Part shown: positions 1 to 9,381 of the stretch, in pieces | How the letters are laid out: every line of letters starts with the position of its first letter | Position numbering within the stretch: position 1 is the first letter of the stretch | Source of the DNA: Winogradskyella thalassocola | GTDB taxonomy: Bacteria; Bacteroidota; Bacteroidia; Flavobacteriales; Flavobacteriaceae | Length of the DNA stretch: 64,000 nt | Direction: 5' to 3' | NCBI RefSeq assembly: GCF_900099995.1 | Contig: NZ_FNCZ01000008.1 | Location: 62,001 to 126,000, forward strand | Made by a program: the position numbers and the translations under genes | Notes under the pieces: generated by a model | What the model saw: only the letters and a program-made list of their open reading frames with translations | The model's database searches: none | Told to the model about the DNA's origin: nothing

Positions 1-531
1 CATTTATTTATGGATTCTGGTTTTATTGATCATGCGTATCAAGATAAAGCGTTTCCTATTGCTGCGGACCAAACGATTTCTCAACCTTATACTGTGGCTT
101 TTCAATCTGAATTATTACAAATTGAACCAGGACACAAAGTATTAGAAATTGGGACCGGAAGTGGTTACCAAACAGCGGTGCTTTTAGAACTTGGAGCTAG
201 AGTTTATAGTATTGAACGTCAACAAGAACTCTTTAAAAAGACGTCTAAATTTTTGCCTAAATTGGGTTACAGAGCCAAAAGTCTCATTTTTGGCGATGGT
301 TATAAGGGCATGCCTGTTGAAGCTCCTTTTCAAAGCATTATTGTAACAGCTGGTGCTCCTTTTGTACCAAACCCATTATTGAGTCAATTGGCTATTGGAG
401 GTCGACTTGTGATTCCTGTGGGAGATGATGTGCAAGTAATGACCTTATTCATCAGAAAAGGACCAAAGGATTTTGAAAAACACGAGTTTGGTGATTTTAG
501 ATTTGTCCCAATGTTAGAGGATAAGAACTAG
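1..531 (+). CDS. pcm: Protein-L-isoaspartate O-methyltransferase (5' truncated by window edge)
   Basis: This enzyme methylates abnormal L-isoaspartyl residues with S-adenosylmethionine so that aged proteins can be repaired in the cytoplasm. The visible 176 codons include the Rossmann SAM-binding motif I (VLEIGTGSGYQTAVLLELG, about nt 139-195), the IAADQTISQPY active-site segment near nt 58-90, and the late GGRLVIPVG strand. The frame is open back to base 1, so the first in-frame ATG at nt 10 is internal. Family members are about 210 residues, so roughly 35-40 N-terminal residues lie outside the window. Family assignment is very secure. No terminator hairpin is seen in the 120 bases after the stop. 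Confidence 0.93.
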   Translation, partial: HLFMDSGFIDHAYQDKAFPIAADQTISQPYTVAFQSELLQIEPGHKVLEIGTGSGYQTAVLLELGARVYSIERQQELFKKTSKFLPKLGYRAKSLIFGDGYKGMPVEAPFQSIIVTAGAPFVPNPLLSQLAIGGRLVIPVGDDVQVMTLFIRKGPKDFEKHEFGDFRFVPMLEDKN

Positions 532-547
532 TTTTTTTATTTTAAGG

Positions 548-568
548 GCAAGGAGCAAAGAGCAAATA
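548..568. repeat. Three tandem 7-bp units
   Basis: Three consecutive 7-mers of the form GCAARGA (GCAAGGA, GCAAAGA, GCAAATA) lie just after the pcm stop. It is a short purine-rich microsatellite-like stretch of unknown function, similar in flavour to the 14-bp tandem at 46117. Confidence 0.5.
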
Positions 569-653
569 ATTTATATGGTCATGAGTTTATTTGAGAAATG
601 ATTTTAAGTAGAATTAAAAGTTATAGAAACAGATAAATTCTAATATAAGATTA

Positions 654-2495
654 CTAATTAGTCGCTTCCTTAAATGCATTAATTCCACCAACGATTGGTA
701 ATGTTAATTTAGTACTACCTAAATGTATCATTAGTTCTGTGCCTGCTTTTGGATGTAATGTAAATTCTTTATCACTTGAAAAAATCATAAAACCAATTTG
801 TTGTCCTGCTTTTATAATTTGATCATCGGGTTGTAAATCAAAAGTTATAGTATAATCTTTCCCAATTACTAAATTTTCTTCTTTAGTTAGTGATTTGTGG
901 TTTTTTGGATCTGCCCAACCACGAGTTATAATATTATCTGTAATCTTTACATCTTTCCCGTCTTGCCAAGGCAATGACACTAACCAAACCGATAAATTTG
1001 CAGCTGATTTACTACTTGCTAATGTGATGGTTACTTTTGGTACACCAGAAATATGAAGATCATTTTTTTACTTAGGCGTTACATATAATAGTCTGTTTTT
1101 TGAGTAAGCTATTTTAGCAAGGTCACTACCAGATATTGTTGCATCGTCAGATAGAGTTTCAACTTTTTCAGAACCAGGATTAAGTGTTAAACCACCAGAC
1201 ATTACTCCTCCTGCTGTTAGATTAAAGGTCACATTAGAAGCTTCAGGATTTGGATAATCTTTATAAGCCGTTGGTTCTTGTGGATCATCGTTTTCTCTAA
1301 CGATATAAGCTTTGTTTTCTATTTTTTCGACACCATTATCTATACCATGAAGATACTTTGTAAACCATTTATTCATCATAGCCGTTGGAGGTGGTCCACC
1401 ATGGCCATTTTGGTGATAGTAAATCTGAGTTGGTAAGCCTTTTTCTTTTGCTGCTTTGTAAATGCGGTAACTGTGCACAGGCATCACATTCCAATCGTTA
1501 AAACCATGAGACATAAGTAACGCAGCTTTCATATTATCCATTTGGTTTAAGTAATCTCTTCCTTCCCAAAATTCGTTATAATCGCCAGTTTCTCTATCCA
1601 TACCGTTTTTCATTTCGGTATCTCTAATGGTTTTATTATTGTATGGTCTGTTTACTTCTTTGCCACTATGCACAAAATCATAAAGGACATCAATATCTTC
1701 AACTAAATAACCACCTGGTGAACGTACCAATCCGTTAGAACGGTAATAATGATAATATGAGGTATTTGGCGCAATAGGAATAATAGCTTCTAAGCCTTTA
1801 ACACCAGTTGTTGCCGCAGCTAAAGGTAAAGTACCATTATATGACGTTCCAGTCATTCCCACCTTTCCTGTGGACCAATAAGCTTTAACTTCTTCCTTTC
1901 CTTCACGTTCAGTATAGCCTTTAACTCTGCCACATAACCAATCGATTACGGCTTTTGGTGCTAAGGATTCATTTTTTCCTCCTATGGTTGGTGCTCCGTC
2001 TGATAAGCCCGTTCCAGGTGAAGAAGAATGGACGACTATATAGCCTCTTGGAACCCATTTTCTTAAGTGAGAATTAGAGATGATTGGTCGTTGCCCTCTG
2101 CGTGTAACTTCTGGGTGAACACGTTCTTTTGCGGTGTCTCCTAATTCGATGTTCACATCCCACATAACTCCGGGTAAATCTGCGGCAACTCCAGCAAAAT
2201 AAGGACTTGTGACGTATATTATTGGTAGTTTTAGATTTTCGGTTTCTGTTTGTTCCGGACGTGTAACGGCAACATGCATACGGTCTGGCTGTCCATCACC
2301 ATCGGTGTCAAACTCTGTTTCTACCCATAAATCGTGGCGAATCCATTTGTCCGAATCACTAAAGGCTTCAACAATTTGAGCTTCTCCATCTTTGAAAATA
2401 GGTGTTGCTTTTTTTATTATGTCTTGTGCGCAACTTAAGATTGAAATTGATAAAGCAATAATTAAAGTTGAAATGGATTTTGGTGAAATGATCAT
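654..2495 (-). pseudogene. X-Pro dipeptidyl-peptidase (S15-like) lipoprotein interrupted by an in-frame TAA
   Basis: Read through, this is one alpha/beta-hydrolase of about 612 residues that would release X-Pro dipeptides outside the inner membrane. Residues 1-22 are a lipoprotein signal (lipobox ILSC). The catalytic triad is visible as Ser218 (GTSYNG), Asp334 (GFNDWN) and His365 (NGHGG). After codon 475 (YVTPK) there is a TAA at nt 1068-1070. The same frame then continues directly with the PepX C-terminal jelly-roll domain (KNDLHISGVP, then VSLPWQDGKD, and so on) to a stop at nt 654-656. A single T-to-A change turning a Leu TTA into TAA explains it. The visible ATG at nt 980 is internal to the second domain, not a new gene. 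It may be a true pseudogene, a truncated but active hydrolase, or a base-call error. Confidence 0.85.
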
Positions 2496-2523
2496 AAGAG
2501 AAATAATTTGTAATATGTTTTGA

Positions 2524-2554
2524 TAAAAATAGCTCGAATAAATTAGAACCCAAA
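2524..2554 (-). promoter_or_regulatory. Candidate promoter of the X-Pro peptidase gene
   Basis: On the minus strand a TTTG (nt 2551-2554) is followed after 19 bases by TATTTTTA (nt 2524-2531). This matches the Bacteroidota -33 TTTG / -7 TAnnTTTG pattern at all but the last base. It lies about 30 bases upstream of the ATG. It is a pattern match only. Confidence 0.35.
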
Positions 2555-2668
2555 TAAGTAGAATCTGTTTTTTATTCTTAATTCAGATTTTTATCATGAC
2601 TTTTGAAAATTAAAACTCCTAAAACTATTAGCAAAAGCCACAATTTCAGGAGTGGTCATATTGAAATT

Positions 2669-3682
2669 CTATTTGATGATTCGGTGCTCCCAACTTGCAC
2701 CACTAATATCTGTCATTTTTAAAGTGTACGTGCCACTTGGTAACTTCAGAATATCGGAAGAGTTAAATATCATTTTGGCTTTGGCGCCCAAAGGTGCGAT
2801 TAAGCTATGCTTCCCCGGTTTTACTTTTGCGATATAATAATTCTCAATAGCTTCTTTTGGTAATTTAGCCAATTGATCTTGAGTATAATTCATAACCACA
2901 TTGTTTTGGTCATTTTTAAGTTCTATACCAATAATCCAAGCACCATAAACATCAACTCCTTCAACTCTAAAAACATCAAAAGAGAGTCCGTTTTTATCCA
3001 ATTTACCTTCTGTAATTTCAAGTTTAGGTTTTACAGATTTGTTGTGCAAAGTTCCCCAAACTCCACCATGAAACACTTGATTGGTATATAAGGTTAACCC
3101 AAAAATTAAGAATGAACCCACAATAACAACCTTAGCAAATAGGCTGTCTTTAATAGGCATTAATCCGGAGCCTAACCATGCAAACCATTTCTTTTTTGTG
3201 AAAGCTACATTTCTATTCATTAAATAATTATCTAATGAAACGCGTCCACTTCCTGTTAAAAACAAAAGGAAACCAGTGGCTATACCAAGGACTCCAATTT
3301 GCCATTCGTCTAAACACGTGGTTCCAATCCAGCCCGAACCTAAAAGGATGCCCATTGCTAAACCAAAGACTCCGATACTCATGAGTCTAGTGAATAATCC
3401 GAAAATAATGAACAAGCCTACAATACCTTCAATAATGGTAAATGCGACCATATTGTAGTATAATATATCTGGGTTTTCGACTAAATATTGAATGATAGGT
3501 TTTATACCTAAAGCATTTGGAAGGAAATGGTTAAATTTTTCTCCAATATAACCAGGTAATTCTGGGTCTAATTTGTTGGCTAAAATGGTGCGTCTAAAAA
3601 ATGCAGAAAAATACGTCCAACCGATGACCATTCTGACTGCAAGGGCTAAGAAACCCGAATCGTTTTTAATATGTAAATTCAT
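2669..3682 (-). CDS. DoxD-DoxA fusion, putative thiosulfate:quinone oxidoreductase-like membrane protein
   Basis: The N-terminal two thirds is a DoxX/DoxD-type membrane domain with about four to five hydrophobic helices (for example residues 55-75, 80-97, 108-128 and about 160-180). The C-terminal part, about residues 200-337, is a soluble beta-rich DoxA-like domain. In archaea these are the two subunits of thiosulfate:quinone oxidoreductase; in Bacteroidota they are commonly fused in one chain. The real substrate here is unknown, since no sulfur-oxidation genes lie nearby. A conserved-looking GTTCLDEWQIG loop holds the only prominent cysteine. It stands alone on the minus strand, upstream of a secreted-protein cluster. 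Family call is good; function is inference. Confidence 0.8.
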   Translation of the reverse strand: MNLHIKNDSGFLALAVRMVIGWTYFSAFFRRTILANKLDPELPGYIGEKFNHFLPNALGIKPIIQYLVENPDILYYNMVAFTIIEGIVGLFIIFGLFTRLMSIGVFGLAMGILLGSGWIGTTCLDEWQIGVLGIATGFLLFLTGSGRVSLDNYLMNRNVAFTKKKWFAWLGSGLMPIKDSLFAKVVIVGSFLIFGLTLYTNQVFHGGVWGTLHNKSVKPKLEITEGKLDKNGLSFDVFRVEGVDVYGAWIIGIELKNDQNNVVMNYTQDQLAKLPKEAIENYYIAKVKPGKHSLIAPLGAKAKMIFNSSDILKLPSGTYTLKMTDISGASWEHRIIK

Positions 3683-3755
3683 GTAGTATATCTATAATGT
3701 AAATAATAATTTTCTCCTAGCGGAGATTGCTAGACTTCAGTTTGAAGAAAATTAA

Positions 3756-4139
3756 TTATAGGTACGCTTTATTGTTTTTGAAGAGAATATAGAAAGGAGC
3801 TAAAGGCGGAATATCTGCCCTAGCCTTGTAATATTGTGTTATGGGTCTATCAGAAAGTGGAACAGTATTTCTATTGAAATGCGGTAGTTTAACCAATACT
3901 GCTTGCGATAGTTGCATGCTATGATTAAACTTTGTAATTGCCAATTCCGCATCTGTAGAAATATCACAAACACTACTTTTTAATGAGGACATGCTTTTGT
4001 TTGAAACTTCCGTTTTGGGAGTTTCAAAAATATCTTGAATAGAATTTCGGACTTTACAAGGTGAAAACATCAACAACACAGCCAAACCTATGATGGATAG
4101 GATAGAAGTCAATTGTTTTATGTAGTTTGGGATTTTCAC
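3756..4139 (-). CDS. Small membrane-anchored hypothetical protein
   Basis: A 127-residue protein I cannot assign to a family with confidence. It has a single N-terminal hydrophobic segment (residues 9-27, TSILSIIGLAVLLMFSPC) that would export or anchor it; the Cys at its end (FSPC) lacks a good lipobox. The remainder is polar with a second Cys (SSVCDIS) and a proline-rich tail (ADIPPLAPFYILF). It lies 73 bases downstream of the DoxDA start on the same strand, so the two may be co-transcribed with this gene first. Coding potential looks real because no opposing frame competes and codon use matches its neighbours. Confidence 0.6.
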   Translation of the reverse strand: MKIPNYIKQLTSILSIIGLAVLLMFSPCKVRNSIQDIFETPKTEVSNKSMSSLKSSVCDISTDAELAITKFNHSMQLSQAVLVKLPHFNRNTVPLSDRPITQYYKARADIPPLAPFYILFKNNKAYL

Positions 4140-4244
4140 TGGGTAAATATGAGGTTTAGAAAATTAAAAACTTTAAAAGATTTGTTAATTATAGTTCTTG
4201 CAAGAGTTTACTGAACACTTTTCTCTAAACTAAAACGGAAGCGA

Positions 4245-4772
4245 CTAGTTCGAACTTTTTGGTAAATAATCTTCAGGAATAGGCGATTCCTTAGATTCTT
4301 GATTCCAATAGAGATTAACAATCCACCATCGTTTTCCATCGTTAAATAATTGTATACTGTTAATGCCACGCATTAAAGGTGTATCGTCGTCTTTACTATT
4401 ATAAGCTTCATACGTACTAAATACATGTGCAATATTTCCGAAGGTTTGGGTTTCTCTTTTTATTTCTAACTCATGAAAACCATTATCCATTAACCATTTT
4501 TCAGAGAACTTAATGTAATCTTCCGACGACATATAGCGCAACGTGGTTTGCTTTTTTTCATTCTTACCGGTTGCAATCAGCTTTGCATCTTTTCTAAATA
4601 AGTGCTTAAACAATTCCCAGTTTCGTGCTTCTCCCTTATTTCCGGAAATCACAAAATATAAGGTTGCGATTGTACTATCTATGGTTGTGACTTTACTAGA
4701 GTAGTCTATTTTTTCTTGAGCTGTGAGGCTTAGGGTTAGGAGAAATAAAAGTAATGTGATTTTAGTTTTCAT
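4245..4772 (-). CDS. Secreted SnoaL/NTF2-like protein
   Basis: A 175-residue protein with a clear signal peptide (about residues 1-18, cleaved after LTAQ). The mature part matches the cone-shaped SnoaL/NTF2-like fold. It has an early helix with the pattern FKHLFRKDAKLIA, a central strand IAHVFSTYEAY, and a final strand pair RGINSIQLFNDGKRWWIVNLYW that is typical of DUF4440-like members. Such proteins bind small ligands or act as isomerases, but no catalytic residues can be assigned here. It is followed 12 bases further along the opposite reading direction by a lipoprotein gene in the same orientation, suggesting one transcript with the 5171 and 7646 genes. Confidence 0.72.
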   Translation of the reverse strand: MKTKITLLLFLLTLSLTAQEKIDYSSKVTTIDSTIATLYFVISGNKGEARNWELFKHLFRKDAKLIATGKNEKKQTTLRYMSSEDYIKFSEKWLMDNGFHELEIKRETQTFGNIAHVFSTYEAYNSKDDDTPLMRGINSIQLFNDGKRWWIVNLYWNQESKESPIPEDYLPKSSN

Positions 4773-4784
4773 ATTAATTTTGTT

Positions 4785-5171
4785 CTAATCGGTTTTTTGA
4801 GTTTGTTTCGGCTGGACTAAGTTAATCATTCTTTTTGTTGGTTCTATTATTTGCCCATTTTCATCCCAAAAGGACCAGTTTTCAAGAGCAATAGAATTCG
4901 ATATATACTCATAAGTACATCCACCTACATTGTCTACTTTAATTATAGAAGTATCATATTTGCCTTTTGCTATTTTGTGTCCATTAGAACTTTTAAAAGT
5001 CCAATTACCAACTCTGTATGAATACTCAACTTCAGTAGGTATAATTGAACAAATTGAGTAAGATGCAAATTTTGTTGCTCCTTCAGAAGTGAAGTTTTTA
5101 AACTTTAAGCTATCATTTTTACAATTAAAAGAAAGGATGGTAATTAGGAATACTATGATGTGTTTATACAT
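4785..5171 (-). CDS. Hypothetical lipoprotein
   Basis: A 128-residue protein with a lipoprotein signal (lipobox LSFNC, Cys17). A central motif YRVGNWTFKSSNGHKIAKGKYD resembles one of the MORN-variant repeats of secreted Bacteroidota proteins, and ENWSFWDENGQIIEPTK is a second weaker copy. The role is unknown. It sits 9 bases from the DUF5686 gene upstream and 12 bases from the SnoaL-like gene downstream, so these three very likely form one operon read on the minus strand. Confidence 0.62.
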   Translation of the reverse strand: MYKHIIVFLITILSFNCKNDSLKFKNFTSEGATKFASYSICSIIPTEVEYSYRVGNWTFKSSNGHKIAKGKYDTSIIKVDNVGGCTYEYISNSIALENWSFWDENGQIIEPTKRMINLVQPKQTQKTD

Positions 5172-5180
5172 AATGAACTC

Positions 5181-7646
5181 TTAAAAGAATTTTAATCCAA
5201 ACAAAATGGCATCACTTTGGAATCCGCTTTGGTAAGAACGAAGATAATCAACTCTTAAGAATCTCCATTTTCCCCAACCAATATTATCGACACCAACAGA
5301 ATATTCCTGATACGGTTTAAAATCTGGTGTGGCTAATACATGTGCGCCAATGACTAAGTTAAAATTCAATTTGTTTAATAATGGCATTTTTCCGAGTAAA
5401 AAGCCATTAAAATCGTGTTCTACATGTGCTTCAAAATACGACTCATTCGTGCTCGCCGCATAATAATCTAAATTGTTGAATACATTGGTGTAATTTCCTT
5501 CTGTACTAACATGCGTTTGGTTACCATTAAAATGTTGGTAGTCCATGAATGCAATATCGTCTGCATTAAAAAACTTCCCGGCTTTTAAGTTATACATCAT
5601 TCGGCCTTTGTCTTTTACGTTAAACGATTGTCTAAGACTTGCTTTAATTTGGTCAAAATTATAATTGCTATTGGTGGCACCAAAACCTTTTTCGTAACCC
5701 AAATATAAGGTTGGATAATCGTCATTACCTACATTATATTTAGCATCGGGATAACTTAAGTATTCCTGTCCAAAATTGATTCTAGCATCAATATTCGCTT
5801 TAATAATATTATGGGTTTGAAAAGGCGCAATGTCAAAAGCAGTTTCATCTAGTGGATTGTTACTCGTATATACATCATTCTCTTCATTAATAAATGTTTG
5901 ATCTGTGGTGTTGAAAAGTGCTTTTCGTCTTTCGTAACTTACACCTGTATATAATCTGAAGCCGTTAAATAGTTCTTCCGAATAATTTAAAGCAACATGA
6001 CTCTTGTCATATAGCTTCATGTAATTATCTTCAAAAAAGAGTGTGCTTACGGAATTGATTAATGGGGAAATAGGATTCGAAGGATTAAACTGTTCTGCAG
6101 AGACTCCACCCGATAAGCTTAAAAATGAATTACTAATACTATTAAATTTATAAGTTAATGAACCTGTTGCGCGCAAACGTTCATCAGAAAATCCATATTG
6201 AATGTCGCCACTAGCTCTAAAAAAGCGTTTAAAATCATCATAATTCTTAGTGTAAAACACATTTGCATTAGCGGTGTAACCTTGCACAGTATTGAATTGA
6301 ACTCCTAATAATGGAATATCATAACCAAGGCGATAATCGTTATGAGAATTTTGATAGGTGTAGCCTAAGATATTTCCTAATTTGAATTTGTTTTTTACAC
6401 CATCAATAGAATCTAAATACGGTTTAGACTCCCGTAAAACTTGAATACTATCTTTTCTTATATAATCTGTACGTTCTTCAGATGTTAGAGGGACAGGTCT
6501 AATGGCATTCCAGAATAAAGAATCTTTTTTGTTGGCTTCTTTTTCGTAGGCAACGATTTCTCGACTGAAATCTTTACGGGTTAATCCTGTATTGAATTCG
6601 TAATTGCTGTAAACAGCAGTAAAACGCCCTTCACCTTTAATTCCGAATAAGGCATATTTAAAATCTATACTTTGAGAAATTTGAGCCCAAATATCATCAG
6701 ATTCTGAATATGAAAAACTCTGTTGTAGTGAGATGACATCAACCATCGGAATACGCGCTTGAACGCCTGTAATATCTAATTCAATGGCAAAAATATCCCA
6801 TTGGTCCTCAACAATATAAATGAAGCCCGAGAACACAGGGTCATTTTCACGTTTTGGCGTGACTTTTACTTTATTGATAAGGTTTCCTCTGTCGTCGTAA
6901 AACACACCTTCAAGCTTATAACGATAATAACCAAAGGCATTATTGGCGATAGGTGAAATAATTTCGTTACCAAAACTAATGGTGTTATTGTAGAAGTTAA
7001 AATCAACATCTAAAGCACTATTGAAGCTAAAACCATTGCTATCTCCACTGATTTTTGATGCTGTAATTTTTTCTTTAAGCTTATCAGGATTTAGAAACTG
7101 AATTTTAGAAATCGTTTCAGATAAATATATAATTCCACTTCGTGTTGAATCTAAACCTCCACCTAAATCACCAACATCTTGACCCATTATTTTTTCTGGA
7201 GCATCTTTAATTTTAATTAGGCCTCTAGAGTAGAAATCGGCTTTAAAAGAATTTATTTTTTCGAGATTAGCTTGTCGTTGGGCAATTGCTTGGCGCATTA
7301 TGGCATTTGCCGAATCGTTTTCAGAATCGATAACAACTTCATTAAGTGAAACTGATTCTTCTGTTAAAATGATATCTAATTCAAACGGGAATTTTTCTAT
7401 CGTAATCGTCTTTTTCACCGTTTTATAACCAAGATAACTATAAACAATAGTATAAGTCTTTGGTGTTAAAATATTGAGTTCGTAATAACCGTCATCATTG
7501 CTTGTTGTGCCTTTATAAGTATTCTCGATTAAGATATTTACAAATGGAAGGGGGGCGTTGTTATCGTCTGTAATATTACCAGTAATTTGTGCGGACACTA
7601 ATGTACTTATACAAATTAGGAAGGCGCTGAGTAGTTTTTTAGTCAT
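5181..7646 (-). CDS. DUF5686 family outer-membrane protein with CarboxypepD_reg-like domain
   Basis: An 821-residue outer-membrane protein. It starts with a signal peptide (cleaved around SAQ-ITG, residue 20) and then a carboxypeptidase-regulatory-like beta-sandwich (residues about 20-105, ITGNITDDNNAPLPFVNILI... and SYLGYKTVKKTI). The long DUF5686 region follows and ends in beta-barrel-like alternating strands and a terminal Phe (LFGLKFF), as expected for a BAM substrate. Members of this family are widespread in Bacteroidota and of unknown function; they resemble TonB-receptor N-termini but lack a TonB plug. It is the first gene of the minus-strand set with the lipoprotein and SnoaL-like genes, with a 243-base gap upstream that presumably holds the promoter. 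Confidence 0.85.
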   Translation of the reverse strand: MTKKLLSAFLICISTLVSAQITGNITDDNNAPLPFVNILIENTYKGTTSNDDGYYELNILTPKTYTIVYSYLGYKTVKKTITIEKFPFELDIILTEESVSLNEVVIDSENDSANAIMRQAIAQRQANLEKINSFKADFYSRGLIKIKDAPEKIMGQDVGDLGGGLDSTRSGIIYLSETISKIQFLNPDKLKEKITASKISGDSNGFSFNSALDVDFNFYNNTISFGNEIISPIANNAFGYYRYKLEGVFYDDRGNLINKVKVTPKRENDPVFSGFIYIVEDQWDIFAIELDITGVQARIPMVDVISLQQSFSYSESDDIWAQISQSIDFKYALFGIKGEGRFTAVYSNYEFNTGLTRKDFSREIVAYEKEANKKDSLFWNAIRPVPLTSEERTDYIRKDSIQVLRESKPYLDSIDGVKNKFKLGNILGYTYQNSHNDYRLGYDIPLLGVQFNTVQGYTANANVFYTKNYDDFKRFFRASGDIQYGFSDERLRATGSLTYKFNSISNSFLSLSGGVSAEQFNPSNPISPLINSVSTLFFEDNYMKLYDKSHVALNYSEELFNGFRLYTGVSYERRKALFNTTDQTFINEENDVYTSNNPLDETAFDIAPFQTHNIIKANIDARINFGQEYLSYPDAKYNVGNDDYPTLYLGYEKGFGATNSNYNFDQIKASLRQSFNVKDKGRMMYNLKAGKFFNADDIAFMDYQHFNGNQTHVSTEGNYTNVFNNLDYYAASTNESYFEAHVEHDFNGFLLGKMPLLNKLNFNLVIGAHVLATPDFKPYQEYSVGVDNIGWGKWRFLRVDYLRSYQSGFQSDAILFGLKFF

Positions 7647-7889
7647 AGAGAGTGATTGATGAAAATAAAGTTTGATTCGAATTTAACTTCTATTCACAAA
7701 TTTTGTGCCTAAAGTTGAAAAATTCTTGTGTTACATATTTATAACAGACGCAAATAAATTGCAAAAGGTTGCATCAAACTTAGACTAAAAATAGAACGGT
7801 AAAAGTTATAGGAATCTTAAAATTATCGTTTTTGACTAATTAAAATTACAAAAAACTGATATTATATAGACTAAAAGTGCCGTTGAGAA

Positions 7890-8726
7890 CTATTCTTTGT
7901 TGAGGTTTTCGGTAATGGTTTTTGGATTTGGTTGAAGCGCGTTGTTAACCCATTTTAAATTCACTTTAGTTATGCTAGACTTTTCCCAAGTAGGTTCATT
8001 TTCGGGATTATCCGTTTCTGAATATTGTCCATGTTCCTGAAAATAAATTATTTTGTCTTCTTCTCCTTTGAGGTCATTAGGAAAAATTAAATTCTCTGAT
8101 TCCCAAAAACCAATATCTGCACTAGAAAAAACGTCAATGACTTTGTATAGGTTGTTACTGTCTAGAAAGAGGTAGTATCCTCCAGAATTTGCTCCACAAG
8201 ATTCTGGGAGGTAATTAATAAATAGAATATTATCAATGCTTTTTAAGCCTTGATTATTATAGAGGTTTATCTTAAAACCGTAATTGCTTCCAAGAAATTC
8301 TGATTTATTTTCAAAATATTCAGTCTTAGAATTAACGAGTGCCCTTGTAATAATATACAATTTCTCTTCAACCATTTCTGTTGTAAATAGAAATCTAACA
8401 TTATCACCTTTCTTTTCTACTATTGAAATTAGACCACCTACAACATAACCTTGTTGGTTGTTGTGTTCTACTTTATACCATGGAGAGTTTATGCCGTTAT
8501 ATACAAAAGATTCGGAACTCTTTTCTATAATTCTTAGAGGTTCTCCTATGGTTAATAATTTAACAACATCAGAGTTAACAGAAGGGGAGTTTCTTAATTT
8601 TACATTATCACCAAATAAATATACAATCTGGTCTATTTTAAACTCTTGATTAATTTCTAAATGGTTGCTGTCTTGAGCGAAGCTGAAGTTTAATGCTAAA
8701 ACAAATAAAATTATAAACTTGTTCAT
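7890..8726 (-). CDS. Secreted SH3-domain protein
   Basis: A 278-residue exported protein with a signal peptide at residues 1-17 (FSFAQ). A bacterial SH3 domain covers about residues 30-105: it begins YLFGDNVKLRNSPSVNSDVV, has the WYKVEH strand, and ends QGYVVGGLI. Such domains usually bind cell-wall or protein ligands. The C-terminal 170 residues form an unrecognised beta-rich domain ending in a lysine/asparagine-rich strand. It is placed 12 bases after smpB on the same strand, so it may be co-transcribed, though functions look unrelated. Confidence 0.75.
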   Translation of the reverse strand: MNKFIILFVLALNFSFAQDSNHLEINQEFKIDQIVYLFGDNVKLRNSPSVNSDVVKLLTIGEPLRIIEKSSESFVYNGINSPWYKVEHNNQQGYVVGGLISIVEKKGDNVRFLFTTEMVEEKLYIITRALVNSKTEYFENKSEFLGSNYGFKINLYNNQGLKSIDNILFINYLPESCGANSGGYYLFLDSNNLYKVIDVFSSADIGFWESENLIFPNDLKGEEDKIIYFQEHGQYSETDNPENEPTWEKSSITKVNLKWVNNALQPNPKTITENLNKE

Positions 8727-8738
8727 TTCTAATAAGTA

Positions 8739-9197
8739 CTATCGGAAATCTTTTTTAATTCGATCTAAGTTTCGCTTATTGTCACGATCTTTAATAGTCT
8801 CGCGTTTGTCGTAGAGTTTTTTACCTTTTCCTAATCCAATAATAAGCTTAGCTAATCCTCTGTCGTTAAGAAATAATTTTAAAGGAATGATAGCATTACC
8901 TTTTACATCCATTTCTTTCTTCAGTTTTTTAAGCTCTTTTTTATTAAGTAAAAGTTTACGTTCGGCTTTTGGCCTGTGGTTGTAATAGGTGCCGTATTTG
9001 TATTCTTCAACCGTCATATTAATAACAAACAATTCACCCTTGTCATTAAATTCACAAAAACTTTCAGCAATAGATGCTTTACTAGATCTTATGGATTTAA
9101 TCTCAGTTCCGGTCAATACAATTCCAGCGGTATATTTATCTAATATCTCGTACTGAAATTTTGCTTTCTTATTTAATATGTTAATCTTTTTTTGCAT
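8739..9197 (-). CDS. smpB: SsrA-binding protein SmpB
   Basis: SmpB binds tmRNA and brings it to stalled ribosomes for trans-translation. The 152-residue product has the family signature: NKKAKFQYEILDKYTAGIVLTGTEIKSIR at the N-terminus, the oligonucleotide-binding barrel with YKYGTYYNHRPKAERKLLL, and the basic tail KKLYDKRETIKDRDNKR that enters the decoding centre. The start is set at the ATG of MQKKINILNK; an ATG six codons further out adds MLSLTP and is not typical of the family. The tmRNA gene is not in this window. Confidence 0.95.
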   Translation of the reverse strand: MQKKINILNKKAKFQYEILDKYTAGIVLTGTEIKSIRSSKASIAESFCEFNDKGELFVINMTVEEYKYGTYYNHRPKAERKLLLNKKELKKLKKEMDVKGNAIIPLKLFLNDRGLAKLIIGLGKGKKLYDKRETIKDRDNKRNLDRIKKDFR

Positions 9198-9381
9198 CGG
9201 TGTCAAAGATAACAAAGTAAGATAGAAATTTGAGGGTCGGAGTACACAAAAAAGTTTAATGCTTATAGAATGCAGAACAACTGTTATATGTTTCGTTATA
9301 CAGAGGCCATTTTAAGAAAGGGCATACGTGCGTAATGAAACATTTAATTTCTAAAAATCAACCGTAGTTATTTAGAGAAGC

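Noticed and set aside
654-980. Separate 108-residue gene
   Set aside because: Its ATG is an internal Met of the X-Pro peptidase C-terminal domain and the frame is continuous with the upstream part apart from one stop.
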